Below are positions 1 through 8,325 of a DNA stretch of 64,000 nt, in pieces. The position numbers were made by a program, and so were the translations under genes. The DNA is taken from contig OX638341.1 of assembly GCA_951812965.1 (NCBI GenBank), positions 1,656,438 to 1,720,437 on the forward strand, written 5' to 3'. Position 1 is the stretch's first letter, and each line of letters starts with the position of its first letter. Source of the DNA: an uncultured Pseudohongiella sp. (GTDB lineage: Bacteria; Pseudomonadota; Gammaproteobacteria; Pseudomonadales; Pseudohongiellaceae). The notes under the pieces were generated by a model that had not been told where the DNA came from, ran no database searches, and saw only the letters and a list, made by a program, of their open reading frames with translations.

Positions 1-113
1 GCAACGGCAACAGAGATCAGGGCGATAGCATCGCCAGCAGTCTGACCGACCGACCAACCCGGAGCTTTGAGCAACCGCCCAAAGATCGAGTAAAATTTCT
101 GAGTTGGAGCCAT
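1..113 (-). CDS. Partial CDS at the left edge, unknown
   Basis: An open minus-strand frame starts at an ATG (complement of 111-113) and runs off the left end without a stop, giving about 37 residues (begins MAPTQKFYSIFGRLLKAP). The last visible part (AIALISVAV) is hydrophobic, so it may begin a membrane segment. There is no clear ribosome binding site. I do not recognise the protein, and the reading is tentative because only the N-terminus is present. The 112 bases between it and the next gene show nothing recognisable. Confidence 0.35.
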   Translation of the reverse strand, partial: MAPTQKFYSIFGRLLKAPGWSVGQTAGDAIALISVAV

Positions 114-225
114 AAGCTCTATGCAAGGAATTTGCGGTTACGTTTACTCTAACTCCGTACTAAGGTGCGGATTTCGGAGGGCTTGTGGCATCTGCGATTG
201 ACCGAATTCGAACTCTTGATTGAAG

Positions 226-693
226 CTATGGCTTTCCACAAAGGGTTCTGTCCGCAAGCAACCTCTTTTGGCTAAGGGTAAATTCCTTACTGTCTTTGGT
301 AGAGAATACTTTGCCACGCGGATCGTCTATGAGGTTCCTGGACTTAAAATCTTTGTGAAGGTTCGGTTCATTGCTGAAAAGGAGGCGCGCGCCAGAGAGT
401 TGCGCAAGCGCAATGACGTGCTCATCGTCTGAGGTGCAAGCGTTTGAATCGTGCAGTTCGTCGGCTCGCTCATTGACCTTTGCTCTATCGAATAGTCGGA
501 GCCTTCCATACTGAATCGCTGTCTCACTCCATGCGCGGAATCGACCATCGTGGGTGAGTTCGTCAGCGAGCTTGCCGCCCATCACAAGGAATGATCGACC
601 GCTATCGAGCCACTCGCGAAATTTCTGTCCGGCGGGAGTCTTTACTTGGCCAAATACTTCGTTGGTCACGTTCGCGTCCAAGATTGCGCACAT
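226..693 (-). CDS. PIN-domain nuclease-like protein
   Basis: A 155-residue protein with the layout of a PIN ribonuclease. It has an N-terminal hydrophobic strand with acidic residue D6 (ILDANV), E45 in the second helix, D89/D90 (SDDEHV) before a helix, and a strand-turn LLFSNEP followed by D115. These match the acidic metal-binding positions of PIN domains, which usually cut RNA in toxin-antitoxin or defence systems. Its ATG overlaps the stop of the upstream ATPase gene (TAATG, one base shared), so the two should be translationally coupled and probably act together. No VapB-type antitoxin is adjacent. The family is inferred from pattern; the target is unknown. Confidence 0.65.
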   Translation of the reverse strand: MCAILDANVTNEVFGQVKTPAGQKFREWLDSGRSFLVMGGKLADELTHDGRFRAWSETAIQYGRLRLFDRAKVNERADELHDSNACTSDDEHVIALAQLSGARLLFSNEPNLHKDFKSRNLIDDPRGKVFSTKDSKEFTLSQKRLLADRTLCGKP

Positions 694-2018
694 TAGTATT
701 GTACCGACCTCGCTGCTTCTTCCATGAAAAAATTACCGTAGCTCGGCGGCGCGCCAATTAGATTTCCGTTTTCGTCTATACGCATCGAATGAATGTGAAC
801 GTCGATCTCCCTTCTCTCGAAATAGAGAATTGACACATCGTCTGGCGATAGGGGAGACCTTTGGTCGCGGATATCCATTCGGATGCGATTGAGAAGGAAG
901 TTACTGTGCGTCTCGGCGATGATTTGACGGTCAGTCGCTAAATGGCAAAACAAGCCCCCAAGAGCGGCTTGCGCGCTTGGATGAAGATGCACTTCGGGTT
1001 GTTGCAATAGAACGAGGGAAGGCGCGTCTGGGCGCATCAACTCGGTAATCAGCGGCAAAACTTGGCTCACGCCGTATCCGACATCCACAATGTTGCGCCA
1101 CGGCCCCCTGAGCTTTTCGCCTCGTTTTCTGACTTCGATCTGAAATGGCCGTCCTTCGTGCCTGCCGAGGGATTTGATCTCGATTTCATCAAAGAGTCCG
1201 GCGGCGGTGCCAAAATCCACCAGTTTTTTCTTAAGGGTATTCCATTCGCGAGGGTATTGGCGGGCCAGATAGGCCAAGTACATGGGAACATAGTCGCCTT
1301 CGGGATCCCGAGCTGGGCGGGATGGATTGTAGGTTCGCTGTGGCTTTGATCGCACAGGCGCACTGGCAAAAAGTCGTAAATCGAGCCCCTGTCCTAAAGG
1401 CTGGAGCTGCAGTTCTTCGATCAATTCTTCAATGTCCTCGGAGGGATGCTGGGAATCCTTGCGGAAGTCGCTTCGCATGATCCATAAAAAGTGCAATGGA
1501 ATGAGGTGCGTAACTTCTGATCGTGGAAATTGCACGTTGATTTCTTCAGTCCACGAAGATCCCAGCTTGGTCTCGGCATGGAGTTGGAGCTTTCCATTAA
1601 CTTGCTTTGCGCTTACAGAGCCCTTGTCATTCGAGATACGCCGAACAGTCGGAAAAGGCGCGGTTCCCTTTCTTTCGAAGGTGACGCTAAAAGACGTTGG
1701 GGATGAATCGGCATTTCGAGTTCGCAGCCCTGCCTCGAAATGTTCGATTCTGGCGGCTGACCCGCCTCTGCGATGAACAATCTCCGAGAAACTTCCCAAG
1801 TCGTAAGGTTCTTCTTTGAAATCGGGAACTTCGTTGTTTTGCGACACTTCCCAAAGAGCGCGAACCAGCGCCAGGAAGGAAGTCTTGCCTGTGCTGTTCT
1901 CACCTACGATCAAAGTGAGCGGCGCCAGTCTGGCGAAGTGTTCGTCACGAAAGCAGCGAAAATCGCGCAGGGTGATCTGCTCAATGTGTGCATTGGATTC
2001 AAGGAAAGTGTCGGGCAT
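693..2018 (-). CDS. AAA family ATPase (RecF/OLD-like, AAA_15/AAA_21)
   Basis: A 441-residue SMC/RecF-like ATPase. The N-terminus has the typical ITLRDFRCF strand and Walker A GENSTGKTS (residues 39-47). The C-terminal part carries the ABC-signature-like region (VDVGYGVSQVLPL), a Walker B-like LVLLQQPEVHLHP and the switch IIAETHSNFLL. Relatives usually have an acidic residue in the Walker B position (for example IEQPE); here the residues are QQ. Such stand-alone ATPases are common sensors or motors in anti-phage and DNA-maintenance modules, usually next to an effector. The effector here is probably the coupled downstream PIN protein. No promoter was assigned in the 232-base upstream gap. Confidence 0.75.
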   Translation of the reverse strand: MPDTFLESNAHIEQITLRDFRCFRDEHFARLAPLTLIVGENSTGKTSFLALVRALWEVSQNNEVPDFKEEPYDLGSFSEIVHRRGGSAARIEHFEAGLRTRNADSSPTSFSVTFERKGTAPFPTVRRISNDKGSVSAKQVNGKLQLHAETKLGSSWTEEINVQFPRSEVTHLIPLHFLWIMRSDFRKDSQHPSEDIEELIEELQLQPLGQGLDLRLFASAPVRSKPQRTYNPSRPARDPEGDYVPMYLAYLARQYPREWNTLKKKLVDFGTAAGLFDEIEIKSLGRHEGRPFQIEVRKRGEKLRGPWRNIVDVGYGVSQVLPLITELMRPDAPSLVLLQQPEVHLHPSAQAALGGLFCHLATDRQIIAETHSNFLLNRIRMDIRDQRSPLSPDDVSILYFERREIDVHIHSMRIDENGNLIGAPPSYGNFFMEEAARSVQY

Positions 2019-2250
2019 GGCGGGCTAAGCGGATGGTTGCTTTGCTGCCGCAGTCTATACGATTAATCTTGGCTTGCCAAAACTCCAGCCCACTTGGACC
2101 TTGGCTTTCCAGCGGGCGGTCGTTGTAACGGGCGGTCTGTCGCTTGAATGGGACATTTCCATGCCGTGCATGTTCCTACCCATCCACTGCTGTTGTACTG
2201 ACATGCAACTTTGCTAGGATTGACGGGTTTTCATCAGGGGAGCAGCGGGC

Positions 2251-3627
2251 ATGAAGTCGAAAAATCCGGAAGCGGCGAAACCTGTCGATCTCAAGCGCAG
2301 GAGCTTGCTGGCGGCGGCGCCTTTCATGATCGTGCCGCGCTATGTGCTTGGCGGCCAGGGATTCATTGCGCCGAGTGACCGGCTCAATATCGCGGCGGTG
2401 GGCGCCGGCGGCAGGGGCAGGTCGAATATTCGCGATGTCGCACACGAAAACATCTACGCGCTTTGCGAGATCGACGACAAGCGGTTGGCGGATACGCTGG
2501 CGGAAGAATTCGCGGCGCCTTTTCGCGACCGGGTAAAGACCTATCGCGATTACCGCGAGATGCTCGACGAGAATCCGGAAATCGACGCGGTGGTGATCAG
2601 CACGCCCGACCATATGCACGCGCCCATCGCTGCTTCCGCCATGGACCTCGGCAAGCACTTGTACATTGAAAAGCCGTTGTGCCATACCGTTGCCGAAGCC
2701 CGCTACCTCGCCCGGCGCGCTCGGGAAACCAATGTCGTCACGCAGATGGGAAACCAGGGTCACGCGGAAGAGGGCGCCAGGCAGATTAACGAATGGGTGG
2801 CTTCCGGCGAACTCGGCGAGATCCGCGAAGTGCATTGCTGGACCAATCGTCCGGTTTGGCCCCAGGGCATCGCGCGGCCCGAAGGCAGCGACGCCATTCC
2901 CACGTCGGTCGACTGGGACTTATGGCTCGGCGCTGCGCCCACGCGCCCTTATCTCAACGAGATTTATCATCCGTTCAACTGGCGCGGCTGGGTCGATTTC
3001 GGCACCGGCGTCGTCGGCGACATGGGCGCGCATATCATCGACCACCCCTACTGGGCGCTCGGGCTCGATCTGCCGCAACGCATCAGCGCGAGTTCGACCC
3101 GATGGGGCGAAGGATACGAAAGTTTTCCGCTTGCCTCGAAGATTCATTTCGAATTCGCGGCAACGGCAGCACGACCCGCGGTCAAGATGACCTGGTACGA
3201 TGGCGGTCTGTTGCCCGAGCGTCCTCCTGAACTCGAGAACGGCAGGCAGATGGCGGGCAACGACGGCGGGGTGCTTATCGTCGGCGAACGCAAGACCCTG
3301 ATGCATGGCGTCTACGGACGCGATCCGGTACTGATTCCAGAATCGGTGCATCTGGAAACTCCCGCGCCGCCGCAGTCCCTGCCTCGTTCGAACGGCATCT
3401 ATCAGGAATGGATCGACGCCATCAAGGATCGCTCGAAGGTCACCACATCCGATTTCGAATACGCCGGCCGCCTTACCGAGACCATGCTGCTCGGCAATAT
3501 CGCGGCGCGTCAGGCGCATATGCACCGGGTGATGGAATATGACGGCGCGGCCATGCGCTTCACCAACGACGATGAGGCAAACGCCATGCTGGACAAGGAA
3601 TATCGTCCCGGTTACGGCCTTTCGTGA
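2251..3627 (+). CDS. Tat-exported Gfo/Idh/MocA family oxidoreductase
   Basis: A 458-residue NAD(P)-dependent sugar oxidoreductase. A twin-arginine signal (KRRSLLAAAPF, residues about 15-25) precedes the Rossmann domain (LNIAAVGAGGRGRSNIRD). The EKPLCHTVAEAR segment is the family's EKP catalytic motif, followed by the C-terminal alpha/beta substrate domain. Folded, cofactor-loaded Gfo/Idh/MocA proteins are commonly Tat-exported in bacteria that degrade glycosides. The gene starts a four-gene run and overlaps the next gene by four bases (GTGA), so translational coupling is likely. Together with the GMC dehydrogenase and DUF1080 protein it points to oxidation or reduction of sugars at C3 in the periplasm. 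The exact substrate cannot be read from sequence. Confidence 0.88.
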   Translation: MKSKNPEAAKPVDLKRRSLLAAAPFMIVPRYVLGGQGFIAPSDRLNIAAVGAGGRGRSNIRDVAHENIYALCEIDDKRLADTLAEEFAAPFRDRVKTYRDYREMLDENPEIDAVVISTPDHMHAPIAASAMDLGKHLYIEKPLCHTVAEARYLARRARETNVVTQMGNQGHAEEGARQINEWVASGELGEIREVHCWTNRPVWPQGIARPEGSDAIPTSVDWDLWLGAAPTRPYLNEIYHPFNWRGWVDFGTGVVGDMGAHIIDHPYWALGLDLPQRISASSTRWGEGYESFPLASKIHFEFAATAARPAVKMTWYDGGLLPERPPELENGRQMAGNDGGVLIVGERKTLMHGVYGRDPVLIPESVHLETPAPPQSLPRSNGIYQEWIDAIKDRSKVTTSDFEYAGRLTETMLLGNIAARQAHMHRVMEYDGAAMRFTNDDEANAMLDKEYRPGYGLS

Positions 3628-5333
3628 GCGCTGCCGAGCAATATGACGCAATCGTCGTCGGGTCCGGCGCCGGCGGCGGCATGGCAACCTGGCGGCTGGC
3701 CCAGGCCGGGCTGCGGGTAGCGCTGGTCGAAGCCGGCCCCTGGTACGACCCGGCCGACGACAGCCAGCGCACCCAGTTCCGTTATCCATGGGAATCTCCG
3801 CGCCGGGGCGCCAGCACGAGACTGCGCCCTTTCGGTGACTTCAACGCCTGCATCGGCGGCTGGGAACTCGACGGCGAACCTTTCACCACTGCGCCGGATA
3901 CCCAGTTCATGTGGTGGCGGGCGCGTATGCTCGGCGGCAGGACCAATCACTGGGGCCGCATCTCCCTGCGCTTCGGGCCGCTCGATTTCAAGCGGCGCGA
4001 CATCGACGGCCTCGGCGACAACTGGCCCATCGGCTACGAAGACGTCAAGCCGTATTACGACGAGGTGGACAAGCTGATCGGCGTGTTCGGCACCAATGAG
4101 GGATTGCCGAACGACCCGGATGGTTTCTTCCTGCCGCCGCCCAAACCGCGCCTGCACGAGCTGTACTATATTCGCGGCGCGCGCGCGGCCGGAGTGCCGG
4201 TCTATCCTGCGCGCAAATCGATTCTGACCAAGCGCATCAACAATGATCGGGGTGTATGCATCTATTGCCGGCAATGTGATCGCGCCTGTTCGCTGCACGC
4301 CGATTTTTCCTCGAGCACAGTGCTGATCTATCCCGCGGTGGCGAGCGGCCGCGTAGACGTCTATACCAACACCATGGTGCGCAAGGTCGATACCGGCCCA
4401 GACGGCAGCGCCACCGGCGTGTCCTGCATCGACCGCGGCAACCGGCAGGAACTGCGAATCAACGGCCGTAGCGTGGTGCTCGCCGCTTCGGCCTGCAGCA
4501 CCGCCCGTATCCTGCTCAACTCGATCAGCACACAACACGATGCGGGGCTCGGCAACAGCAGCGGACACGTGGGACGCTACCTGCACGATTCCACCGGCGC
4601 CAGCCGCGCGGCCTTCCTGCCGGATCTGATGGACCGGGACATCTACAACGAAGATGGCGTCGGCGGCATGCATATCTACACGCCTTGGTGGCTCGAAGAC
4701 GCGAACCTCGACTTCGCTCGCGGCTATCATCTTGAGATCGGCGGCGGTATGGGCATGCCATCCTACGGTTTCGGGTTCGCCGCGAATCAATACAACGAGT
4801 TTCTCGGGCAGCGGGTCGGCGGCTACGGCAATGGACTGCGCGACGATGTCAAGCGCTTCTACGGCTCACGCCTGAGCATCGCCTGCCGCGGCGAAAGCGT
4901 TCCCCAATACGGCAACTATTGCGAACTCGACCCGGATGTGGTCGATGAATGGGGCATTCCGGTACTGCGATTCAACTACCGCTGGACCGATCAGGAAATC
5001 AACCAGGCCCGCCACATGCAGGACACCATGGAAGAATTGCTCGAAGCGTCGGGAGGCATCCTGCTCGGCAGCAAACCCGGCCCGGAGCGCCAATACGGTC
5101 TGACTCAGCCCGGAGAGATCATCCACGAGGTCGGCACGACGCGCATGGGCGACGATCCCGCCACTTCGGTCACCAATCGCTTCGGTCAATTGCACGACGC
5201 AAGCAATGTTTTCGTCGCCGATGCCGGCACTTTTGTCTCCCAGGCGGACAAGAATCCGACCTGGACGATTCTCGCCCTGGCGTGGCGCACCAGCGACTAC
5301 ATCATCGAACAGATGCAGCAGCGGAATCTGTGA
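3624..5333 (+). CDS. GMC family FAD-dependent sugar dehydrogenase, large subunit, with Fe-S motif
   Basis: A 569-residue GMC oxidoreductase starting at GTG. The FAD-binding dinucleotide motif is at the N-terminus (VVGSGAGGGMATWRLAQAG). Conserved C-terminal catalytic features are HEVGTTRMG and DAGTFVSQADKNPTWTI, holding the His and Asn of the family. Cysteines C212, C215, C218 and C222 (CIYCRQCDRAC) form an iron-sulfur-type cluster motif like that of bacterial FAD glucose or glucoside 3-dehydrogenases, where it relays electrons to cytochrome c. It has no signal peptide of its own; relatives are carried out by the Tat signal of the small subunit, which is encoded directly downstream. It likely oxidises a sugar hydroxyl, perhaps C3 of a glycoside. 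Confidence 0.88.
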   Translation: MSAAEQYDAIVVGSGAGGGMATWRLAQAGLRVALVEAGPWYDPADDSQRTQFRYPWESPRRGASTRLRPFGDFNACIGGWELDGEPFTTAPDTQFMWWRARMLGGRTNHWGRISLRFGPLDFKRRDIDGLGDNWPIGYEDVKPYYDEVDKLIGVFGTNEGLPNDPDGFFLPPPKPRLHELYYIRGARAAGVPVYPARKSILTKRINNDRGVCIYCRQCDRACSLHADFSSSTVLIYPAVASGRVDVYTNTMVRKVDTGPDGSATGVSCIDRGNRQELRINGRSVVLAASACSTARILLNSISTQHDAGLGNSSGHVGRYLHDSTGASRAAFLPDLMDRDIYNEDGVGGMHIYTPWWLEDANLDFARGYHLEIGGGMGMPSYGFGFAANQYNEFLGQRVGGYGNGLRDDVKRFYGSRLSIACRGESVPQYGNYCELDPDVVDEWGIPVLRFNYRWTDQEINQARHMQDTMEELLEASGGILLGSKPGPERQYGLTQPGEIIHEVGTTRMGDDPATSVTNRFGQLHDASNVFVADAGTFVSQADKNPTWTILALAWRTSDYIIEQMQQRNL

Positions 5334-5336
5334 ATC

Positions 5337-6047
5337 ATGAATATGAACCGCCGTGAAACCTTGAAATCATTGCTGCTGGCGCCACTCGCAGCGGGCGCCG
5401 CCGCAACCGCGGGCTGCGCTCCCGGCGCGCCGGTGCACTGGACCGAACTGCCGAGGGAATATTCCTATGGGCGCACCGAGGCCGAACAGCAGCGTGATCG
5501 TGAACTGTTCGCCGAAAGCTGGTTCAGCGAGCACGAACTCGTCACTATAGCCGTTCTCTGCGACATCATCCTGCCTTCGGATCATCCCAACGGCGGCGCC
5601 CTTGACGCAGGGCTGCCGGATTTCGTGGAATTCATCGTCAAGGATCGGGAGAACCTGAAACTGCCGGTGCGGGGCGGAATCGCCTGGCTCGACAGTTACG
5701 CCGTCAACGAGTTCGGCGCGGATTTCGTCAATATCGACGAGCCCCAGCGGCTTGCGATCTGCGACCGCATTGCCTGGACCGATGTGGAAGATCCCGTATT
5801 GCGGCCGGGGATCCGCTTTTTCTCGCTGATGCGCGATCTGACCCTGACCGGCTACTATACTACCGAGCAGGGCTTGCTGGACCTTGGCTACCAGGGAAAC
5901 GTGGCGAATGTCTGGGACGGCGTGCCGGCGGAAGTGCTTGCGCGTCACGGCCTGCAATACGAGCCGGAATGGCTCGACAAGTGCGTAGATCAGTCCCGGC
6001 GCGATATCATTGCGACCTGGGACGATGACATGAACCTTACTAGTTGA
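5337..6047 (+). CDS. Gluconate 2-dehydrogenase subunit 3 family protein (small Tat subunit)
   Basis: A 236-residue protein beginning with a Tat-like signal (MNRRETLKSLLLAPLAAGA) that ends in AGC, so lipidation is possible. The mature part matches the gluconate 2-dehydrogenase subunit 3 family (SEHELVTIAVLCDIILPSD, then GALDAGLPDFVEFIV). In FAD-dependent glucose or glucoside dehydrogenases this small subunit helps fold the GMC subunit and carries it across the membrane. It lies three bases after the GMC gene and its stop overlaps the TTG that could extend the next frame, which fits one operon. The pairing is established for the family; the partner here is inferred from order. Confidence 0.82.
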   Translation: MNMNRRETLKSLLLAPLAAGAAATAGCAPGAPVHWTELPREYSYGRTEAEQQRDRELFAESWFSEHELVTIAVLCDIILPSDHPNGGALDAGLPDFVEFIVKDRENLKLPVRGGIAWLDSYAVNEFGADFVNIDEPQRLAICDRIAWTDVEDPVLRPGIRFFSLMRDLTLTGYYTTEQGLLDLGYQGNVANVWDGVPAEVLARHGLQYEPEWLDKCVDQSRRDIIATWDDDMNLTS

Positions 6048-6058
6048 TTGATACCGCC

Positions 6059-6814
6059 ATGAAAAAACTGATATTTGCCTGTGCCGCTCTCGCCGCGGCC
6101 ACCGTGACCGCGCTGGGCGCGGAGAACCGCGAAATCTGGGAACCCGAACCACAACTGGTGAACGCGCCGGGCAACGGCGCGCCGCCATCGGATGCGATCG
6201 TGCTGTTCGACGGCACGAACCTGGATCAATGGATGCGCATCGAGGACGGCGAGCCCGCGCGCTGGGAAATCGCCGATGGCGCGGCCACGGTAACTCCAGG
6301 CAGCGGCTCGATTCGCACCCGGGAGTCGTTCGGCAGCATGCAATTGCACCTGGAGTGGCGCCCCACGGACGTCATCAGCGGCAGCAGCCAGAGCAGGGGC
6401 AATAGCGGGATTTTCCTGCATGGGGTGTTCGAGGTGCAGATTCTCGACAGTTGGGAAAATCCGACCTATGTAAACGGCCAGGCCGGCTCTGTCTACCTGC
6501 AATCGCCGCCGCTGGTCAACGCGGCGCGGCGGCCGGGCGAATGGCAAAGTTACGACATCGTCTTCACGGCGCCGGTGTTCGAACAGGGCGAACTCGTTTC
6601 GCCGGCCTGGGTAACGGTATTCCACAATGGCGTGCTGGTGCAGAACAACGTGCGGCTGGCCGGCGCCACTTTCACCCCCGAACCCGTCTATGAAGCGCGA
6701 TGCGCGCCCTATCCCAGCGAGCAATTGCAGGACTGCACCGGAAAAATGCCGCTGAGCCTCCAGGACCATGGTCAGGTCGTGTCTTTCCGGAATATCTGGC
6801 TGCGGGAACTGTAG
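6059..6814 (+). CDS. DUF1080 protein, putative 3-keto-disaccharide/glycoside hydrolase
   Basis: A 251-residue exported protein. The chosen ATG gives a clean Sec signal (MKKLIFACAALAAATVTALGA); an upstream TTG at 6044 would add five residues and spoil it. The mature part has the DUF1080 jelly-roll pattern: VLFDGTNLDQWMRIEDG, then SGSIRTRESFGSMQLHLEWR, NSGIFLHG, EVQILDSWENPT and a C-terminal strand VVSFRNIWLREL. Family members cleave 3-keto-glycosides produced by a sugar 3-dehydrogenase, which is exactly the enzyme type encoded two genes upstream. The likely site of action is the periplasm. The reaction is inferred from family and context. Confidence 0.85.
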   Translation: MKKLIFACAALAAATVTALGAENREIWEPEPQLVNAPGNGAPPSDAIVLFDGTNLDQWMRIEDGEPARWEIADGAATVTPGSGSIRTRESFGSMQLHLEWRPTDVISGSSQSRGNSGIFLHGVFEVQILDSWENPTYVNGQAGSVYLQSPPLVNAARRPGEWQSYDIVFTAPVFEQGELVSPAWVTVFHNGVLVQNNVRLAGATFTPEPVYEARCAPYPSEQLQDCTGKMPLSLQDHGQVVSFRNIWLREL

Positions 6815-6824
6815 GAAGGAATCC

Positions 6825-8210
6825 ATGACATTCCCATCGCGGCAGGCCAGGCCCGCCGGACCGGGGCATGTGCGGCGCCTGTCCCGGGTCGCGTGTATCG
6901 CGTTCGTTTTGCTGTTCCTGCCGTTCGCCCAGGCTCAGGTACCGCCTTTGATCGATCTGGATTCGTACCCCGAACCGGAAGATTTCGGGCGCCTGCATTT
7001 CTACCTGGTCACCGTCGATGTGGGAGACCGGCTCTGGGACAACTTCGGCCATTCCGCGTTGCGCATGCACGATGAAGTCAGCGGCGCCGACATGCTGTTC
7101 AACTGGGGCGGGTTCGACGTCAGTGGCGGCATGCTCAGTTTCGGCTTTCGTTTCTTCCTCGGTGAGATGAATTATCGATTGTTCACGGTTCCGACCGGGC
7201 AGGCATATGCGCTGTACCGGGAGGAGGAGAGGTCGGTCTGGGAGGATCGCATCAATCTCAACAATGTCGAGAAAGCGCGCCTGTATCAGCGGCTCATGTG
7301 GAACCTGGAGCCGGAAAATCTCGTCTACGAATATGATTACTTCGACGATAACTGCACAACCCGGTTGCGGGATTATCTCGACGAAGCACTCGACGGCAGG
7401 TTGAGCAATCAATACACAGGCACGACGGAGACAACCTACCGGCAGGTTGTGCAGTCGCATTACGCATCGCTTTCTATAGTCGCGATGTTGCTCGATCTGG
7501 CCATGAACAGCAATATCGACCGTGCGATGAGCGAGTGGGAAAGCATGTTTCTGCCGCTGAATTTGCGGCGGTTGTTATCGCGGATGGACAGCGACGTGGC
7601 GCGGGGAGGCGAACAATTGCCCTTGCTTGCGGAATCGCGGCTGGTCGAAGAATTTCCGCCGCCGTCCCGGCAATGGAACGCCTATATGGTTTTCGTGTTC
7701 TTTCTGTTCTCGTTCGCACTGTGGCTGTTGTTCGCGACAAAAAGACGGCGCTACAGCCGGTTTATGGATTCTTCGCAAAATGTCCCGCGAACGATGTCCC
7801 CGGCGGGATACCAGGCGCTCGGCGCGGCGACCCTGATGGGGTCCATATTCAGCGGCATGTTGGGCAGTCTCATGCTTGGTAGCTGGTTCTGGTCCGGCCA
7901 CGAGGATTTACATCACAATTTCAATCTGCTGTTGTTCTGGCCCACTGACTTTCTCGGTATCCCGGTGGCGCTTCGCTGGCTGTTTCTGAAGTCTCCCTGG
8001 CCGCTGGATCAGTACAGCGCGCCCTACGTGAATTACTATTTTCTGGCGCATATGCTCGGTATAGGAGCATACGCGGGTATCCACTTCGGCGGCTTGACCG
8101 AGCAGGATCTTTCCAATGTCGCGATATGGCTGCTCGCGCCCATGGCGGTCGTCATCGTATTGGTCTGGCAGCGCGGCTACCGGCGTACGGAAAACGCCAT
8201 TATGCTCTAG
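6825..8210 (+). CDS. DUF4105 membrane protein
   Basis: A 461-residue protein. The start at 6825 follows AGGAAGGA and gives an N-terminal hydrophobic signal (IAFVLLFLPFAQA); a longer in-frame extension exists but lacks these signs. The N-terminal half matches DUF4105 (VDVGDRLWDNFGHSALRMHD and YDYFDDNCTTRLRDYLDEAL), with conserved Cys and His suggestive of a papain-like or amidase fold. About five transmembrane segments follow from 7680 to the end. It is the last gene of the sugar-oxidation run and begins ten bases after the DUF1080 gene. The biochemical role of DUF4105 is not known to me, so none is assigned. Confidence 0.72.
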   Translation: MTFPSRQARPAGPGHVRRLSRVACIAFVLLFLPFAQAQVPPLIDLDSYPEPEDFGRLHFYLVTVDVGDRLWDNFGHSALRMHDEVSGADMLFNWGGFDVSGGMLSFGFRFFLGEMNYRLFTVPTGQAYALYREEERSVWEDRINLNNVEKARLYQRLMWNLEPENLVYEYDYFDDNCTTRLRDYLDEALDGRLSNQYTGTTETTYRQVVQSHYASLSIVAMLLDLAMNSNIDRAMSEWESMFLPLNLRRLLSRMDSDVARGGEQLPLLAESRLVEEFPPPSRQWNAYMVFVFFLFSFALWLLFATKRRRYSRFMDSSQNVPRTMSPAGYQALGAATLMGSIFSGMLGSLMLGSWFWSGHEDLHHNFNLLLFWPTDFLGIPVALRWLFLKSPWPLDQYSAPYVNYYFLAHMLGIGAYAGIHFGGLTEQDLSNVAIWLLAPMAVVIVLVWQRGYRRTENAIML

Positions 8211-8325
8211 TACTCACCTCGCGCGGGACAAGCGCCCATGTTAATCTTGCGGCCCGGAGCGGGCGTCGCGGCAGACGTCCGGAATGCCGGACCGGCGCCG
8301 GAAAATCCAGTTTGGGAGAAAAAAA

